In this document: positions 36,672-51,505 of the stretch, in pieces | Layout of the letters: each line of letters opens with the position of its first letter | Numbering within the stretch: the stretch's first letter is position 1 | Source: Tanytarsus gracilentus | Lineage: Eukaryota > Arthropoda > Insecta > Diptera > Chironomidae | Reading direction: 5' to 3' | Length of the DNA stretch: 64,000 nt | Assembly (NCBI GenBank): GCA_038502055.1 | Contig: JAXRKN010000037.1 | Coordinates: 6,728,501 to 6,792,500, forward strand | Notes under the pieces: model-generated | Told to the model about the DNA's origin: nothing | Databases searched by the model: none | The model's input: only the letters and a program-made list of their open reading frames with translations | Translations under genes and position numbers: made by a program

Positions 36672-37697
36672 AGATTAGATTAGATTAGATGACGATTAGG
36701 TGGCCACTACCGAAGTAGGAAGACGTCCGACGCAACCTCACATGATTGACCCGCGATTCCTCAGAAAAGCGAAGCCTAGTGGGCTACTTAGGCAAGTATC
36801 TACAGTCGATACGAACCACAGGTACGAACACACCCCTGACTGGAGTAAATACAATTAGATAATCATTAGTGAGAACCGATGCCGGGCAAACACCCTCTAT
36901 CATCGGCTTTGGTTAATAGGGAATTTTAAAATACCTTTACGGCAGTGTTAGTGTGTTAGTGTTTTTTTTTTTTTTTGCAAGTTTTTGTTTTCGAATGATT
37001 TTTTGTTTGTAGTTCCTAGAGAAACTACGGTTAAGAACAGTCTTGTTTACTGAGCAGATATTACAGTTTCCAACTAATCAAAACCAAATCAACATTTTAT
37101 TTGTCTCAAATCACTTAGATAAAAGCCGTGATTCCACCACTACCTTCCTCAACTGAGACTAGTGTACACAGTTGGTGTGTCGAGTCAAAATATATGTCCG
37201 TTTTCCATTTTAGAACAATCACAAACACAAACCCTCCCTCGAGATCGAAGTGTGCAAATCCCTTAACTCCTATCTATAAATATCCTTTCAAACAAAATTA
37301 AAAAAAAAATTATTTTGAAAATGAAATTTACCCAATTCACTCATCAACAAAAAAAAACTTCCCCTGTTTAACCTAAACTTGTTTCAAAATAACTCCACTT
37401 CCGTTCCTCAACTGATCCTTACCGGATTTCAGTTGGACCCTGTCACACTTTTACCAAAATAAATAAATTACATTACATAGCTACCCATGAAAATTTTCTT
37501 GAAAAATCCTCAATGGACAATTTTTCCAAAACAGACTTCCTTCCTTCCAAATTGAGTGTACTCGAACATTTTCTGTCACTACCTGTCCTAATCTAACTAA
37601 CAAGCCACTTTTACCGACCCTAGCACTGCCAAAACCCAATTAATCACCGGAGCAAATAATTTTTGCAACTCACTTTTTCAACGCACACTTCGATCCC
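36672..37697 (-). mobile_element. Short non-LTR-type retroelement with ATCTA tail
   Basis: The block is flanked by a perfect 25-bp direct repeat (36647-36671 and 37698-37722; it begins CAAGGATGTAC, runs through nine A and ends TTGTT). A long duplication of this kind is typical of target-primed reverse transcription. On the minus strand the element starts GGGGATCGAAGTGTGCG and ends GGCCACCTAATCGTC followed by a (ATCTA)n tail of about four units; a short tandem tail is usual for several non-LTR clades. At 1026 bp, with no reverse transcriptase or endonuclease frame, it is non-autonomous or internally deleted. A 14-base A run inside (minus strand, near 36965-36977) could mark an old junction between two parts. 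Its 3' end and an internal GAGGAAGGT...AGTGG block resemble the fragment at 51.5-52.0 kb. Confidence 0.82.
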
Positions 37698-37722
37698 CAA
37701 GGATGTACAAAAAAAAATTGTT

Positions 37723-40700
37723 GATAATAAATTCAAAGATTTTTGAGTAAAAAATATTTTAAACTTTAAAAATTGAGATTTTGTGAATTAAAACAAAATC
37801 AAAACTTTTTAAAATTCCAAACATCCAGCCATTGATGTTATCACATTTCAATCTGCATTGCACTAAAGTTGTACATAACTGCAGTGCCATGTTTCGCTCT
37901 TCTTCGACCTCCACGCCACCAACACTCCATAGTGTGCCCTTTTCATGTCTATTTAACGTGCTTAAACTGCAAATCTACTTGGAGCGAGATGAACAAAATG
38001 AATGAGTGGGTGAGTTAAAAATGCAATCATTTTAGCATCTTCTTTTGAATGACTCTCAATGTGTTAATTATAAATAATCATAATTGTAAAATGCACTTTA
38101 TGAATGAATTACTTTTGACAATTGCAAACTGCATCATGTCACAATCACTCAAGTTTTAATAATTTGTATATCTTTTTTTCCATCACAGTTCATTTTTAAA
38201 AGTATAAAAATCAAGCATTAAGGAAGTCTTGTGCTAAAAATTAGTTTATGCAAACCCCGTTCATGCTTGCTCTAGATTTACCGGGATTGTTTTTCTTTTT
38301 CTGACAACGAGCCAGTTTGTGTTCTCTTATTTTTCTTCTTCTTCTTTGCTATACATGCAGGACTCTCTTGTGAGCATCACAGGAAGCCCTTATAATTGCA
38401 ATAATGGCAGTCTGGTGAATATTGCTATGGAGTTGATGTAGAGCTCAGTGAGAAAGAGGCAAATTGTGGCCCATTTTTTTCATTCATCCAGGAGGAGCCG
38501 GCAATGTTTGCAACACTAATTACTTAGCATTTCTCATTGTTGTTTACGGTGTGTGTATGTATGAATGCAATTAAAATCACATAAATAACATTTATGCAAG
38601 CACGAATTCTGTGTGCTCATTCAATTTATCATATTTTGTGTTCTCTCTTACCGTTTCGATTTTTTTATTTCCAATTCAAGGGAGGAAAAATTTTGTGGTC
38701 AATTTTTTAATTTTTTAAAAAAAATAAATCAAGGGACCTAAAAAATTATGTTTTAAAATTAAAATAAATATTTTCATATCTTGGCTTTTCTTCCTCTCAC
38801 ATTATCATGTTATAGTAGCAGTTGTGCCCAGAAGCGCACAGTATCTTTCGCTAAAAACACTTCGCAAAAAGAAATTTTATTATTTTTATTGCATCCCACA
38901 ACCGACGACATTAATGGCTTTTTCGTTTTATCCTTTCGTCTGAGTGTGCAAATAATGTGCATCTAATTTATAGCTGACATCGTTATTTTGTCATCGTGCA
39001 CTAAATGCTGACGGTTATTGCATTTTAGCACAGGTAAAGCGTTAGAGGAAAAATCTCTCATCATCATGTGTCGGTTTTTAAAATAAGATAAATAAAATTG
39101 CAGTGGTATCTGGCAACAAGCAGCCAAGATTGACACTCTTGAGTTTTAAATTCCTCGACGGAGTCAATTTCTTTCTTACAATGAAAATGCTGTCAATTCT
39201 CTCGAAGATTTAAAATGTCATTGAAAGTAATTCAGCACGAAAGCTGAGATATATAAAATTAATCTCGTTGTTTAAAAATTCAATCCACGGATGAAAATAA
39301 ATCAAATTATTTTTCCTTTCCCTTCAAGGTTGAAACTTTTTTTGCTGGCATCAACTGCAATTTCTTAATCTCTTCATCTTTCACCTGCTTACTCCACCCT
39401 TACTTGACCTAACTTTTTCACACTGACTGCCCTCTGGCACACTTAAAAGAACTCTTCCTCATTTTTTTCTTCATCATCGCTCACAATTAATCACAGCTTC
39501 AGTAAAAATCCATTTTTCATTTTTCTGCTTTAAAATTCTCTGAAGACTTCTCGCAATGACAACAACAATGGTGGCATTTTCAATGTGGACAATGTCAAGA
39601 AGAAAAATGAGCTAATTTGGCATAAATGATGTAATGATCTCGTGCATACTTAAAATGCAACAAACGAGTGGTGTACTTAAGTGCTAAATTATGAGCTTGA
39701 ATCATTGCGAAAGTATTTCCGTACAGACTTGATGACGATGTGTAGTTTTTTGCAATTAGCGTAACTACTGTGAAGCGTAAAAGTTTATTCCTCGACAACC
39801 TGACAATCTATGAATCAGTTGAGTGTACGTGCGGTATCTCATGTGGATGAGTTCGTTCCAATTATGTTCTTAAATAATTAACACTGCCAGTCTGAGAATA
39901 CTTTGAGAAAACTAAAGAATTCCTCACAGCTCAAGTGAACTTGAGTGTTTGGCTTGTTTGAATAATGATGCAATGGATAAGAACGACAAGCTGCAGCAGT
40001 AAATTCATATTGAGTTATCTCGTTAAAAATCTCAATTTTTTCACGCTCGCAAAAGATTTTTTTCTTTTTCGTTAAATTATTGTAATTGATGGCTGGACAA
40101 TTTTTCATGCTTACTTGCTTGCTGCTGTGTGATGTTGGAGTCGCCCACTCGTTGCCATTTTATTAAAATTCTTTCAGCCACTTATCTTTTCATCAAAGTC
40201 AATATATTTTTGTCTTTAAGTTCAATTTTATGCAGGAGCCGAGAGTTTCGGCATTTCCCTTTTGGCAAAAAAATTCTTCAGCATCCAGAAGAAAAAAAAT
40301 ATCACAATGCATTCATTTCGATAACGATAATAAATGATAATCGCTTTTGGTGAGGAATTAAAGCTCAACCTGAAGTTGCTGACTTGAAAAATATGAAATG
40401 TGTGAAAATGTTTTTTCATCTCTCTTTTGGATCTCACATGCTCGTTAATAAAATTTATGTTCAAATTCTTTACTTCACACACGCTGATCGGCTGTTATGA
40501 TGATTCAGAGTGTGTGTGAGAAATCACGGTCATATTTAATTGGCTTAAAGAAAAATGTTTTTGTGCTTCCACTTGTTCAAATCGGGAGCGATTAATGGAA
40601 GCATTTTTTGCTCTCTCTCCCTTAATAATCGATTAAGTTATTGCTGCCACTTCTCACAAGATGCAATTAAGAGTGAGATTATTTTTGAGAGCTGGTTGGG

Positions 40701-43700
40701 TTTCATATTGAAATCTCTGGTGCAAAATGAGCACTAAAGCCAAAGATTTGTGGTTTACGAGGAAGAATGAAAGGGGAAAAAACGCTGAGGAAGAGATTGC
40801 AAAATTTAGGGAAGTAAAAAATTATTTTGATGTTTTCACATCTTTAAACTAAAATTTAAAATTTTTTTTTTTCAATAAAAGTAATCTCAACAAAATCAAT
40901 TTATTAAACAAAGAACTTAAGCCATAAAGCGGTAATGCACACTTCAAAACCTCCCTTTTCAGTGATGCTTCAAGCAAACGAATTAAAAAGTTTGGCATGG
41001 AAGCATTCAAGCACATTCTCTTCATCAAACATCGAGCTTAAAAGTTTGCTGCTATCTTCGATTTTATGGTTTTGTAGCGCAACTTCCTGTGAGAGTGCAT
41101 TTACGGAAGAAGTTTTCTCTCTCCCACTATCAATATCTTGAATGTCATAACATAAAAAAATCTCGTGAACAATTTTTGAAATTCGATATTGCGATAATAA
41201 TAATGTCATTATAGAGAAAAAAGTTTTTTTGTGAGTGTGTCTACACATATTGCTCCATGGAGTGATATTGACATCCAATAACATCTGTAGTATCACACAA
41301 AGTGAGAGCCATTGTCAATTGAGCTTTATTGCGACATCAATAACGCTTTTCTATGAAAGGAAAGGTAATCGAGGCGAAAGAAATTCAATGTTCAATATAC
41401 TTCAAGATTGTTGCTAAAAATTGAGACTTTTTCAATTTCATGTTGGGATGAAATGTCATTTGAAAACCCTCATCTTCCTTAAAAATAGTTGACTTTAATA
41501 AAAACACTTTATACGTGAAACATGAGTCGATCAATGATGCGGAAAATTATGACATAGAAATTTAAAAAAAAGATTGTCCCATGACACAGATACACATAAA
41601 ATGGGTAGAATAGCGCATAATATCGAATTATGATCTCGCATCACACAACGGAGCAATATCAATGAAAATTCAAAACACCGTAAAACATGGAAACTCATGA
41701 TGCCTATAAAAGAGAGCTGGAGTGTGGCTTGAAAATGATACGGGCTGATGAGATTGAACAAAAATCGAGAATGGATACATCAAAACACTGCTGAACGTAC
41801 GTCTGAATCATTAGACCATAATCCGCAATTCTTGTATGCTCTCTTTTCGCTTTTTAATCATTTTAAGCCATTTGAATGATGTTCAGCGTTCAGTTCAATG
41901 ATTTTTGCCTCTTTTTTCATTCGCATTGGCACAACTCGCAGGTCAAATCCGCAGCGGTGGGTGAAGTTTAATTGGGTAAATGAAATTGAAACGTTAAAAA
42001 CTGCAATGAATATTTTTGATTCAATTCCAAAGAAATTTTTATTATTTTTGTTTTTTAAGCTGCAGAGCTTACAACGAATTCCTTCTGAGTAAGCACCAAA
42101 CAAGTTAATTTTAAATCTCGAATACAAATTATTTATCTTCTGATGTCTTATTTCTCTCTTTCAACTTAATCGCAATAATTTTTCACTTTCTTCTTCATAA
42201 AGAGGCATCAACTAATTGCAGCACTAAATATGACACTTTAATGGACGCGCGGTTAATTTTTTCTTTCTCGCCGCCAACGGTCAATTAGAGTAAATCTTTA
42301 ACACTATTCATGTGTAAGCGAGTGGCAAGTTTTAAAATTATACAAAATTATTATTGTACAGGAAATGTTTTATACTTAGAAATATTTCATTATCACTTGC
42401 TCTTATTCAATAATAAGATTCATTTCATTACCTGATAGCATAAAATATTTTAGATATCATTAAACATTCAATTTCATATAAAAAGCAGATATGAATAAAG
42501 TATTCTCAATTTCATGCATCTGTTAATTAGTACATTAACTTGAATTGACCATTCGGATGAATATGACGATTCGTGGTTAAGTTTCATTTTTTTTTAAATT
42601 ATATTTTAATGGTCGAAGTGGATTAAAAATATTTTTTGCCTCCAGCTAAGATGCGGTTATTAACTAATTTTAAAAATCTAGAACATTTAAAAAAGAGAGC
42701 TCATGTGAGATAATCTAAAATGACCAGCTTAAGCAGCAATTTACAATTTCAATTAAATTTTTTATCGTTATGCCTCAAATAATTTCTTCTTTCTTACAAA
42801 TAAAATTGAAATTTACTGATTTAATCCAAACGTGACGCGTACACGGCTGACGGTGTCATTATTATTGGCACGAATATGCGAAAACGACAATTTTTAATTA
42901 AAAGAGCGAGAAAATAAAATTCTAACAACGTTCTTTTTTAATATTCTGAATTTGTCATTAAAAGCGAAGTGCATTTTAGTGCCATATAAAATAAAGAGAG
43001 CTTTTCATGTATGTTTTAATTGGAGATTGTTATAGTGCATTTTGTACGTGAGTAATAAGCAATATTTGATTGCGATGCAATATAATAGAGTGCATATCAT
43101 CATCATCATCGCGTTGCACACAAAGAGATGACAATTAAACATTTTCCAATTATTTTTTTCATCATTCACGTTGCGATAGTGGTTGATGATATGAAATGAG
43201 GAAGAAGTGAGAAAAATCACCACAATCTAAAACAACAAAACGTGATTGAATTCATGGTCATTGTATGATTGAGCCATTTTGTGTGTTTCCCATCCATTTG
43301 CACTTAATTATCGATGTTATGGGAGAAATATGAATTTTTATACTAATTGCCTCTCGCTATCGAAAGTCCATTTATATTTTTGGCGATTTTCTCTCTCTCT
43401 CGCTGGCGGATGTGCGATGTTGGCAATTTTTCATTGAAAAATGAATTCATTGACGTCCAATTAAAATGAATAATAAAAAATTGCGTTTCAATTTTCATAA
43501 TTTTTATTTTACACAATCAGCCGCTTTGGGGAAAACTTTTGTGAAAAAATTAATTTTTTTCGTATCATACGATCGTAAACGAATTTAATAGCGCACTTAA
43601 TGGTAATCCAATTTTCTCTCTGTTAATCAAAAGCTGAACACTTTGATCAAAAACTTCTCGCAGCTCCAAAAATTTATGTCAACACGCAAAGTTTTTTTAG

Positions 43701-46700
43701 AACTCATTTGCAGAACATAAAACATGAAATTCCACGTTCCACTATCTCTTGATTGTTTGCCGACATACACTCACGGAGTCGCTTTTCAAAAGCGAGAAGA
43801 ATATATATTTTAAATGCATCTGAAATGAGCTTTTTGTGAGACAATAATAAAATTTATAGTTCTATAGTGAAATTAAATTTCTCATCATCATCCACATCCA
43901 CATACGAGTATCATCATGATGAAAAGGTAAAACAAGGAAATTAATTTTAAAATTATTTTTCATGCAATTTTAATTCAGCGACATTAAATTTAAGCTATTA
44001 TTTATAAAATTTTAAATTTCTCCCTAATTAGTGTGAAACTTTTTTCATCTGCCCAATTAAACTTTTTCAATCATTTCGTTACACCAAAAAGAGGTTGAAA
44101 AAACTTTTACTTCATTTTCAATTTAGAATTTTAAGGAGGAAAATTTTATGCCACACGGCAACTGCATCGAGATAAGTTTGAAATTTCTCTAATTAGAATT
44201 ACACACAATTGAGTTGTTTTGTAGTTGTTGAATTCACAATAACATGACGTTACGTCAATTTACAGCTAGAGATGCTTTTTAAGGTTGCTTATAATTGAGT
44301 TTTCGTTCTCGATGAGGAGAGTTGAGCTTGTTGCGGTTAAATGCAATTTTCCTCACACTCACTTGGTTTGTTTTCAATTTTCTTGTTTATTTCTATAGCT
44401 GATAGCAATCAAAACATCTGCTGTAAACTAAATTACGACCTTGTTTATTTGTTAATTTATGGATGTCGATGTGATATAATGCCAATTGTGAGAGAACTTT
44501 GACTTTCAAGTGATTAAGTTGTGTGATTTGTGGTGAGATTTTATCACAAACTGTAACTCACTTGTAATGCATCTATTAAATCACAATGTGCTTTAATGAA
44601 TATTTATTGATTTAATTATTTTCCATTTCAATTTTTCGTATAATTGACAGATTGTAAAGGTGAAAATTTTAAAATTAATTTAAAGGTTAAAAGTATTATT
44701 TCATTTCAATTTTATCCCAAATTGTCGTCGCCCTTAGACTCAAACCGACTGTAGCCCGATTAGAGCCAGGTCATTAGAGATGCAGCACACAAACAGATGC
44801 TCACCAATTGTATGCAAATAATTTTGATCGTGACGATTTACCACAAACTTTTTTCTTTCTTTATTAAATTGACATCAAGCCATTGCACACTGTTCGCACA
44901 ACAAACAATGTAATTGCAATGCGGGAGCGTGATTGAATATTAATTTGCAGTAAAGTGTGAAGTGAGCTGCTTTCGAACAGCGTCATGGAATGAAATGGTC
45001 GCGCGACGAGACAGGAATTGTATTTTAATTTTTTTTGTGCTCACTCTCTGTTCGCTCACACCACTTGGGGCATAGTAAAGCATCTACCGCGACACCAAAT
45101 GAAACAATTGCACATCTTTTCAATTTATTTTCATTTTGTGTTGTTTTTTGCACGTCGTTGTTGATATGTTCGGGGGAAAAAAAGAAAATGTGACACAATG
45201 ACAGAAAATGAAAATGCTCGTGAATTTTAATTGAATTGAATTAAACGCGTAAATGTGAAATGACTTTTTAGAGGTGGAGAGAGAACTTTTAGGTTCTTTT
45301 AAAAAAATTTATAATTTTATTTTATATTTTCAATTTTGACCCAGATTAAAAATTTTAGTTTTATAAATAAAATTTGACCTTGCTGTAAGTCATGCTAGAG
45401 TCAATGCAACCTCAAGAAAAAATTTCCTTTTTATCAAAGTTCTTTTGAAATCAAAAAGATTTCATAAAATATCAACTCACGTTTCACTCTAATTTCAACC
45501 AATAATCCTTTGAGTTCTTGACAAATTTACAACCATAAATTTTCGAATGATGATTACTTTACCAAGACCAAAACTCTCCAGGGTGAACGAGGAAAATGTG
45601 GATTTGAATGGCATTCAATTTGCATTTCCCTCTGGTATTTTTCACATGGAACAAATTTCCCTGCTTTCTAGGAAAATGAAAATTTTTCCTCTTTTTGTTA
45701 TTGAAATTTTATGTAAATTTTTCTTTCATTCAGTTAGTGTGAAACGGACTTTCAACAATTTGCAACAAACACACCGAGGATTGTGAATAAAAAGATGTAC
45801 TCAGGTATTTAAAGTAGAAAATGAAAAAAGCTTCAGACCGTAAATTCTTCGTTCAATTGCATTCCTGTCCATATTGAAATTCTCAAACTTTAGATATTTA
45901 ATTCACAAAGATTTGAACACAAAATTAGCATTAAAAATTTTGAAACTCATCAAAGCAAATAAAAAGAATTTTTTTCATTAGAAAAACTTTTTGCTATTTT
46001 TAGCAAAAAGCGGATGTGACGAAGGAACAAGAAAAACTTTGCAATAAATCGAATAAAGTTTTTTCGTTGCTCAAACAATAATGATGAGCCTGAAGCTTCC
46101 TCGACAACATCTGCAAGTGCCTCGTTAGCAAATTTTTACTGATGATGCGATGATAATTTACATTTTTCTCTTTTGATGCTTTCATCTTTTCAAAAAAGGT
46201 GTTAATTAAATACTTAAAAGCAACAAATTTTGTAAAATGAAAGACATAAAAAAATCTCCGTTTATTTTTCTTCTAATAAACATCCAGCGACGTTTGATTC
46301 ATTCAACATTTTTTTTTGTCAATTCTCTTTTGTTTCAGCGCGAGATAGAAACTAATAATTATTGCTCGTGAGTTAGTTCAGCTGATGTTGTCGATTAGCC
46401 ATCTACAAGACGCGATAATGAACGTGAAACAAACAGAAGAAGAAAAGTTTATGATTCTCATCATCAGCGCGACAATGCTTATCCATATGGTCATTAAAAT
46501 CCCAGTTGGAAAATTTATTATGATTTTTTAAAATTTTAAATGTAAACTTAAACTTTTAAAATATTCTTTCTGGTCATGCCGCAGCGGCAGACGATTGGAA
46601 ATATTGTCTAAATTATTACTTTAATAGCGCTAATAATTTTGATGTGATTTTAGAAAATTTTTCATTCGGCCAATAAACGCCGCTCATCACAGCATCATCA

Positions 46701-49700
46701 CCGTCGTCAGCAGCCAGTGGACATTTAGTTACCAATTTATTTTTTAATGACAACTACTCATCAACCCATCGACTGTTGGAAGAAGTTTCTCTTGCTCTCA
46801 ACTAATGCCGCGACATAATAAAATTAGCATGCAAAAGCATCATTGAGTGATGAAAATGATTCGTTTCACACAATTTAGCTAAGCTATCGTTCGTTATAGT
46901 GTTATTACGTGCGCATAATTTCTGAATTTTTTTCTGGCTAATTGGACATCAGTTGAGATGATGAGCTTCGAAATGCTTTTAAGCGGGTCGAGAGCGATAC
47001 CGGGCAGTGCATTTCCATAAATTTTAAGCCGATTAATTTTTATGATCTTATTTATTATTGGGGATGGAAATATATTTAACTCGCAAGAAAAAATAAAAGT
47101 TTAAAAAATTGCAAAATTCTTCTCCCTTGTTTGAAAGAATTTGTCACCAAATTTTACAACTTCTTCAGTCCACACTCGAACGTTAAAATTAAATTATTCT
47201 AATTAATTTAGCACTCGGTCTCGAAGTGCAAAACGACTTCTTCCTCTTCGTTATTATCCTCATTCTTTTTATGTTCTTTTCATCACCTCCACATTCGTGG
47301 CAACAAAGTATTTTTCACAGGTACACAGCATGTTGAATTTTATTGAGCAAAGTATTGTTCTCATAACCCGATTATGTTTCCTCACGATACAATAAAAAAT
47401 CTCGAACTCTAGATTTTTATATGATTTTAAGAACATCGCATTATGGAAATGTATGTGTGTGTTCACGGGGTAATATCATAAGTAAGTGAAGCAGTAGCAT
47501 ATGTGCAAAATAGGCTCAAAATGTTTTTTCTTCTCAGCGAGCGAGAAAAGAGCTTAATTTGCGTTGAAATCCTTTCGCACTCAACGCCAAATATTCGCGA
47601 TCGAAATCTCATAAAATTTTAATAATTTTGCATAAAATGGATGAACATTATGCAGCACGTGTTGATATTGAATTTTAATGAAAAAGAGATTTATTTCTTG
47701 AAATAACAAATTTCTATCAAAAATTTTTATTTCACCTCAACTCAGATTTTACTGCAAAAAATGTACTTCATGACACTTTTCCGCTTATCCATCTCAACCC
47801 TCTTGTGGGATTGTTATGAGCTCGAGGCGTTTTCCATTTGCCTCATAAACTTGATGAAATAGAGAAGCATCTGATGCTCTAATAAGTAGCAACAGCAGAC
47901 AAAATCTTCAATTCACTCGGCTCAATCGTAATGATAAATCCTCTCCCTCTCTATATTTTATTCCATCAAACAATGATGACGCCAAAGAGGGAGAAAAAAA
48001 TAAATTTATTTCTGCTCTTGCCATTATCCCTTCACTCGAGAGAAGATCCAGTTTTTTGCTGTTCTCATACGCCATAAAAACGACATTGAACGAAGAGATT
48101 TGCTTGATGTTATTATGTCACAAATTTCATCCAAATTGAATTTAAGAATTGAGCACAATAATGCGAAATAGTTTTTTCCTCATAATTTTTTTGTTGATTC
48201 ACATACATTTAAGCTCAAATTGATACAATCGGATTGCTGAAGGATTATTGGCTGGCAACGTTGCTTCATAACTATCGTTGCCATGTTCTGACGTTGAACG
48301 CTTTTTTATAAGTGGCATGATGTGAACGTGACAAGAAAAGGGAGTTACGAAATAAATTTTAAAATAAAGTGTTTGAAAATTGAAGCGTGAAATATACAAA
48401 AATCAATAAATGAAAAAAATCTAATTTTTACTTCATTAGTGTCATCGTCACTCAGCCAATAAATCAAATTAATTCTACAAAAAAGTAATGAATGCAAATC
48501 TTCATTTAGGAATATGAAATGTCATTAATCACGCTTAAAAATGGTCAACTCTATCTAGGCGATGATGCTGTTGATCTCCATGAGCTCGGAGGTCGTTGTA
48601 GCATTTAATAAAGTTATCATCACAGCAAGAACCCTTCACCGAAACACAAATCGATTAATCCCCCTCAGACATGGACAGTGTCAATGGTGAAATGACCGAG
48701 GTTATCTATTAAACATGGAATTTTGCCATTGGGTACGATCAAAACTGAAAAGTAATAAAAATTTGTCATTTCTCTCGCTCTCTCTCGATAGTAATAATTC
48801 GCTAATTTGTAATTCCATACAATGTGAACAGCGTTCTCGCTCACACGAGGCATCACATATCATTTCACGCGACATGAGCTTCCACTGAACATTATACGAG
48901 CCTAAATAAATTATATCGGCGAAGAAGCGGAGAAAGAAGGAGCCATAAATTGCTCTTCTTTTTTTATTTGTTTCGAAGCTGCGAACACACATTTTTTTCT
49001 GCTGCTACTTCTTCATGTTCCGATTTTATTTCTCTTTCTGCTTGACTCGATTCGGTTCTCTTTTAGTCTCCTTCTTTTTTTTAAGTTTGCTTATTTTTGC
49101 TCTCTATACAATTCTTGTTTTTGTTCTTTCGCCTCATGCCTTTATAAGTCAATGAAGAAGAATGAAGCACGAGCCTGGGAAACGTCTGTGGGTTGTACGA
49201 AAGTTTTGTGAAGGGTTTTGATTGAATTTCATGAATTTTTCATGTTTTCTTTACATTTTCTGAAATTAACAAATCGTTTCAAGGTTAAAGTTAATATTTT
49301 ATGGGTTAAAAGTTAAATGACTTTGGAAAATAAAAATTTATTAAATGCTTACAAGTTTCTTTAATTTTATAAAATTAAAAATTTTTCCTTTTGAGTTAAA
49401 AAATTTTCGTTCCTCAATTAAATGTTTTTGAATCCCAACGACATCAATAAATGCCATGACACCACTGGAGTACAATCAGATACCTCTCAGTTATCTTCAC
49501 AAAGTGTTCTCACGATCGCCGATTGACTTATTTGTACTTGGTGCTCTTCTGCAGCAGCAACTTTTTCATATATAGCAGCATCTCGAAAATGTTCACTTCA
49601 ATTTTTATAAAATTATTTTCTTTGAGTCATAATCGAAATTGAATTCATCTTCATCACAATTTCATGAGAGACGTGCGAGGGGAGTTTTTGAAAAATTAAA

Positions 49701-51254
49701 TTGCAAAAGCTAAAACGAAATTTTTGTAATTTTTTGTTTGAAATGTAACGCAAAAAAAATAAATATATTGCAACCCCGGGCAGTGACAGTCAATGATGAT
49801 TCGTCTCTAGATAATATATCAGTTTAGATGAATTTCCTCCCTCAAACTTCACCTGCTCCACCCACATTTCTCTTTTTCTTACCGCTAGCACTCAAATCGT
49901 CCACCTCCAGCATCGCATGTCCCTCAGGTAATTTCATTGTGTGTTTTTCTTTTTATTTTATTTCATTCTTCTCTCATGTGAAAGGCGAATTTTTAAACTA
50001 TTTTCCAATTCTCTTTTTTTGTTATGCACATTGTATAGAATGAAAGTTTAAGCACATCAAATTTTCATCATAAATATTTATTGCACGGGGGAATATATGT
50101 TGCTTTTTTTCTATTGAATATGAAATTGTTTATTGTTGTATTTTTGAGTATGCTTGCTTTCGCCATTCATCAATTCGCCAAGTGCACATCGGAGGGAGGG
50201 AAAGGCATTCAATTTTTAATGAAGTGTATTTTTGCTGATAGCCACAGCACGAGCGAAAGATGAATCGTAATAGATTAAAAAGAAGAGAAAAAAAAGTCTT
50301 GATATATCACGAAGATGTAAATTTCTTTCGCTGAATCAAAACTTTTCCATTTACATTTTTTCTCCATCTCATAAAATAAGGATGATAAAGTTTGAAAACA
50401 TTATGATGAAAATTGAGAATTCGCAATGACAAAGTTTAATTACGATAAAACATGTAATTGGAACAACTAAGTAAATTTTTAAAATGCAAATATTATTTAA
50501 AAATTACTTTAATTAAAATTATTTAAAGAATCCAAGTTTGAATAAAATCCTTGAAAAGTGAACGAAAATTTGATAATCAATCAGTTTGACATTAGTTGTC
50601 ACACGTTTGATGGATCTTCTCCTAAATTTTTTATTAGTTTTTCCGTAGGTTCACTTTTTCCAGTTTCTTTACTTTATAAGAAAGATTAATAATGTTTTAT
50701 GTTTTTATATATTTTCAATGAAATTCTTAAAAAAGTTTTAAGCATCGAAGCTAAAAATTTTTTTAAATATTTTATGTTGTACACAAACCTTTTCTTGACC
50801 CGATGAAAATTTGATTAAACCGATCGATATCAACCCGCATCGTCAATAATTTATTTATTAACTGGTCTAAATTAATTAACTCGTTTTCTACACCTCGTGC
50901 ATATGCGTGCTATGTTAAAACCAGAAATTGATTGCTAGGAAGAGAATCTACCGGCATGTGCCAGATATTGCTTTGTATCTTATTTACTAAAAACAGCAAG
51001 GCGCGGGACAACGGCTGCTAATTAAAAAATCATTTCATTAAAATTAAATTTGAAGCCACACGTCTTCATGTAAATGAGCAAAAAGGTGATGAATAAAATC
51101 GATTGATTTAAATTAAAGACTTTAATTTGCTTTAATTGATTGAAAAATCCAAAAGATAATAAAAAGGAGAACGGATTTCTAGATTGAAAAAGAACCACTC
51201 TTTAATTATTTTATAATAAATCGAGACAAATCTTTAAAGGAAGAAAAAGATGAA
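37723..51254. other. Non-coding AT-rich DNA, no gene seen
   Basis: About 13.5 kb. The longest open frames (108 codons at 40970-41296 minus; 96 codons at 48702-48992 minus) have no recognisable domain. Items seen include CATCATCATC runs near 43100, a CT microsatellite near 43390, a 13-bp perfect palindrome TGCCGCAGCGGCA at 46577-46589, and a 29-codon frame at 48519-48608 with balanced codons (MSLITLKNGQLYLGDD at its start). None is enough to call a gene. Confidence 0.55.
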
Positions 51255-51262
51255 GGTTAAAG

Positions 51263-51505
51263 GTGTCAATAAAGTAAGGCGGGCCAAAATCTCAGATCAG
51301 GCTGGGATTTGCAACACTTTTAGACATATTTGCGACTATTTGCGACACCTCTTTAAAAAATTTCGACACCCTCTAGTTTTCCAGTTATCCATATAGGTTT
51401 TTTATATGAAATTGATTTTTCGAACTCAAAGTGATGTTTTTTCTACTCTATGTATTTAGACTATTTGCGACACCAAAATTTTTTTACAGAAAATAAATTA
51501 GTTTT
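51263..51505 (+). repeat. Left terminal inverted repeat of the 51.3-kb element
   Basis: Matches the reverse complement of 53029-53305. It holds the motifs ATTTGCGACTATTTGCGACA, TTTCGACACCC and GACTATTTGCGACACC, so short GCGAC-containing words recur three to four times across the arm, a pattern often seen at transposase-binding ends. The match fades at about AATTAGTTTT, where the (GATA)n tail of the nested retroelement begins. Confidence 0.88.

Noticed and set aside
40970..41296. 108-codon minus-strand frame
   Set aside because: No domain, low-complexity residues, and overlapping frames on the other strand of similar length; consistent with chance.
48519..48608. 29-codon frame starting MSLITLKNGQLYLGDD
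   Set aside because: Balanced codons are suggestive, but the length is too short to separate from chance and no family is recognised.
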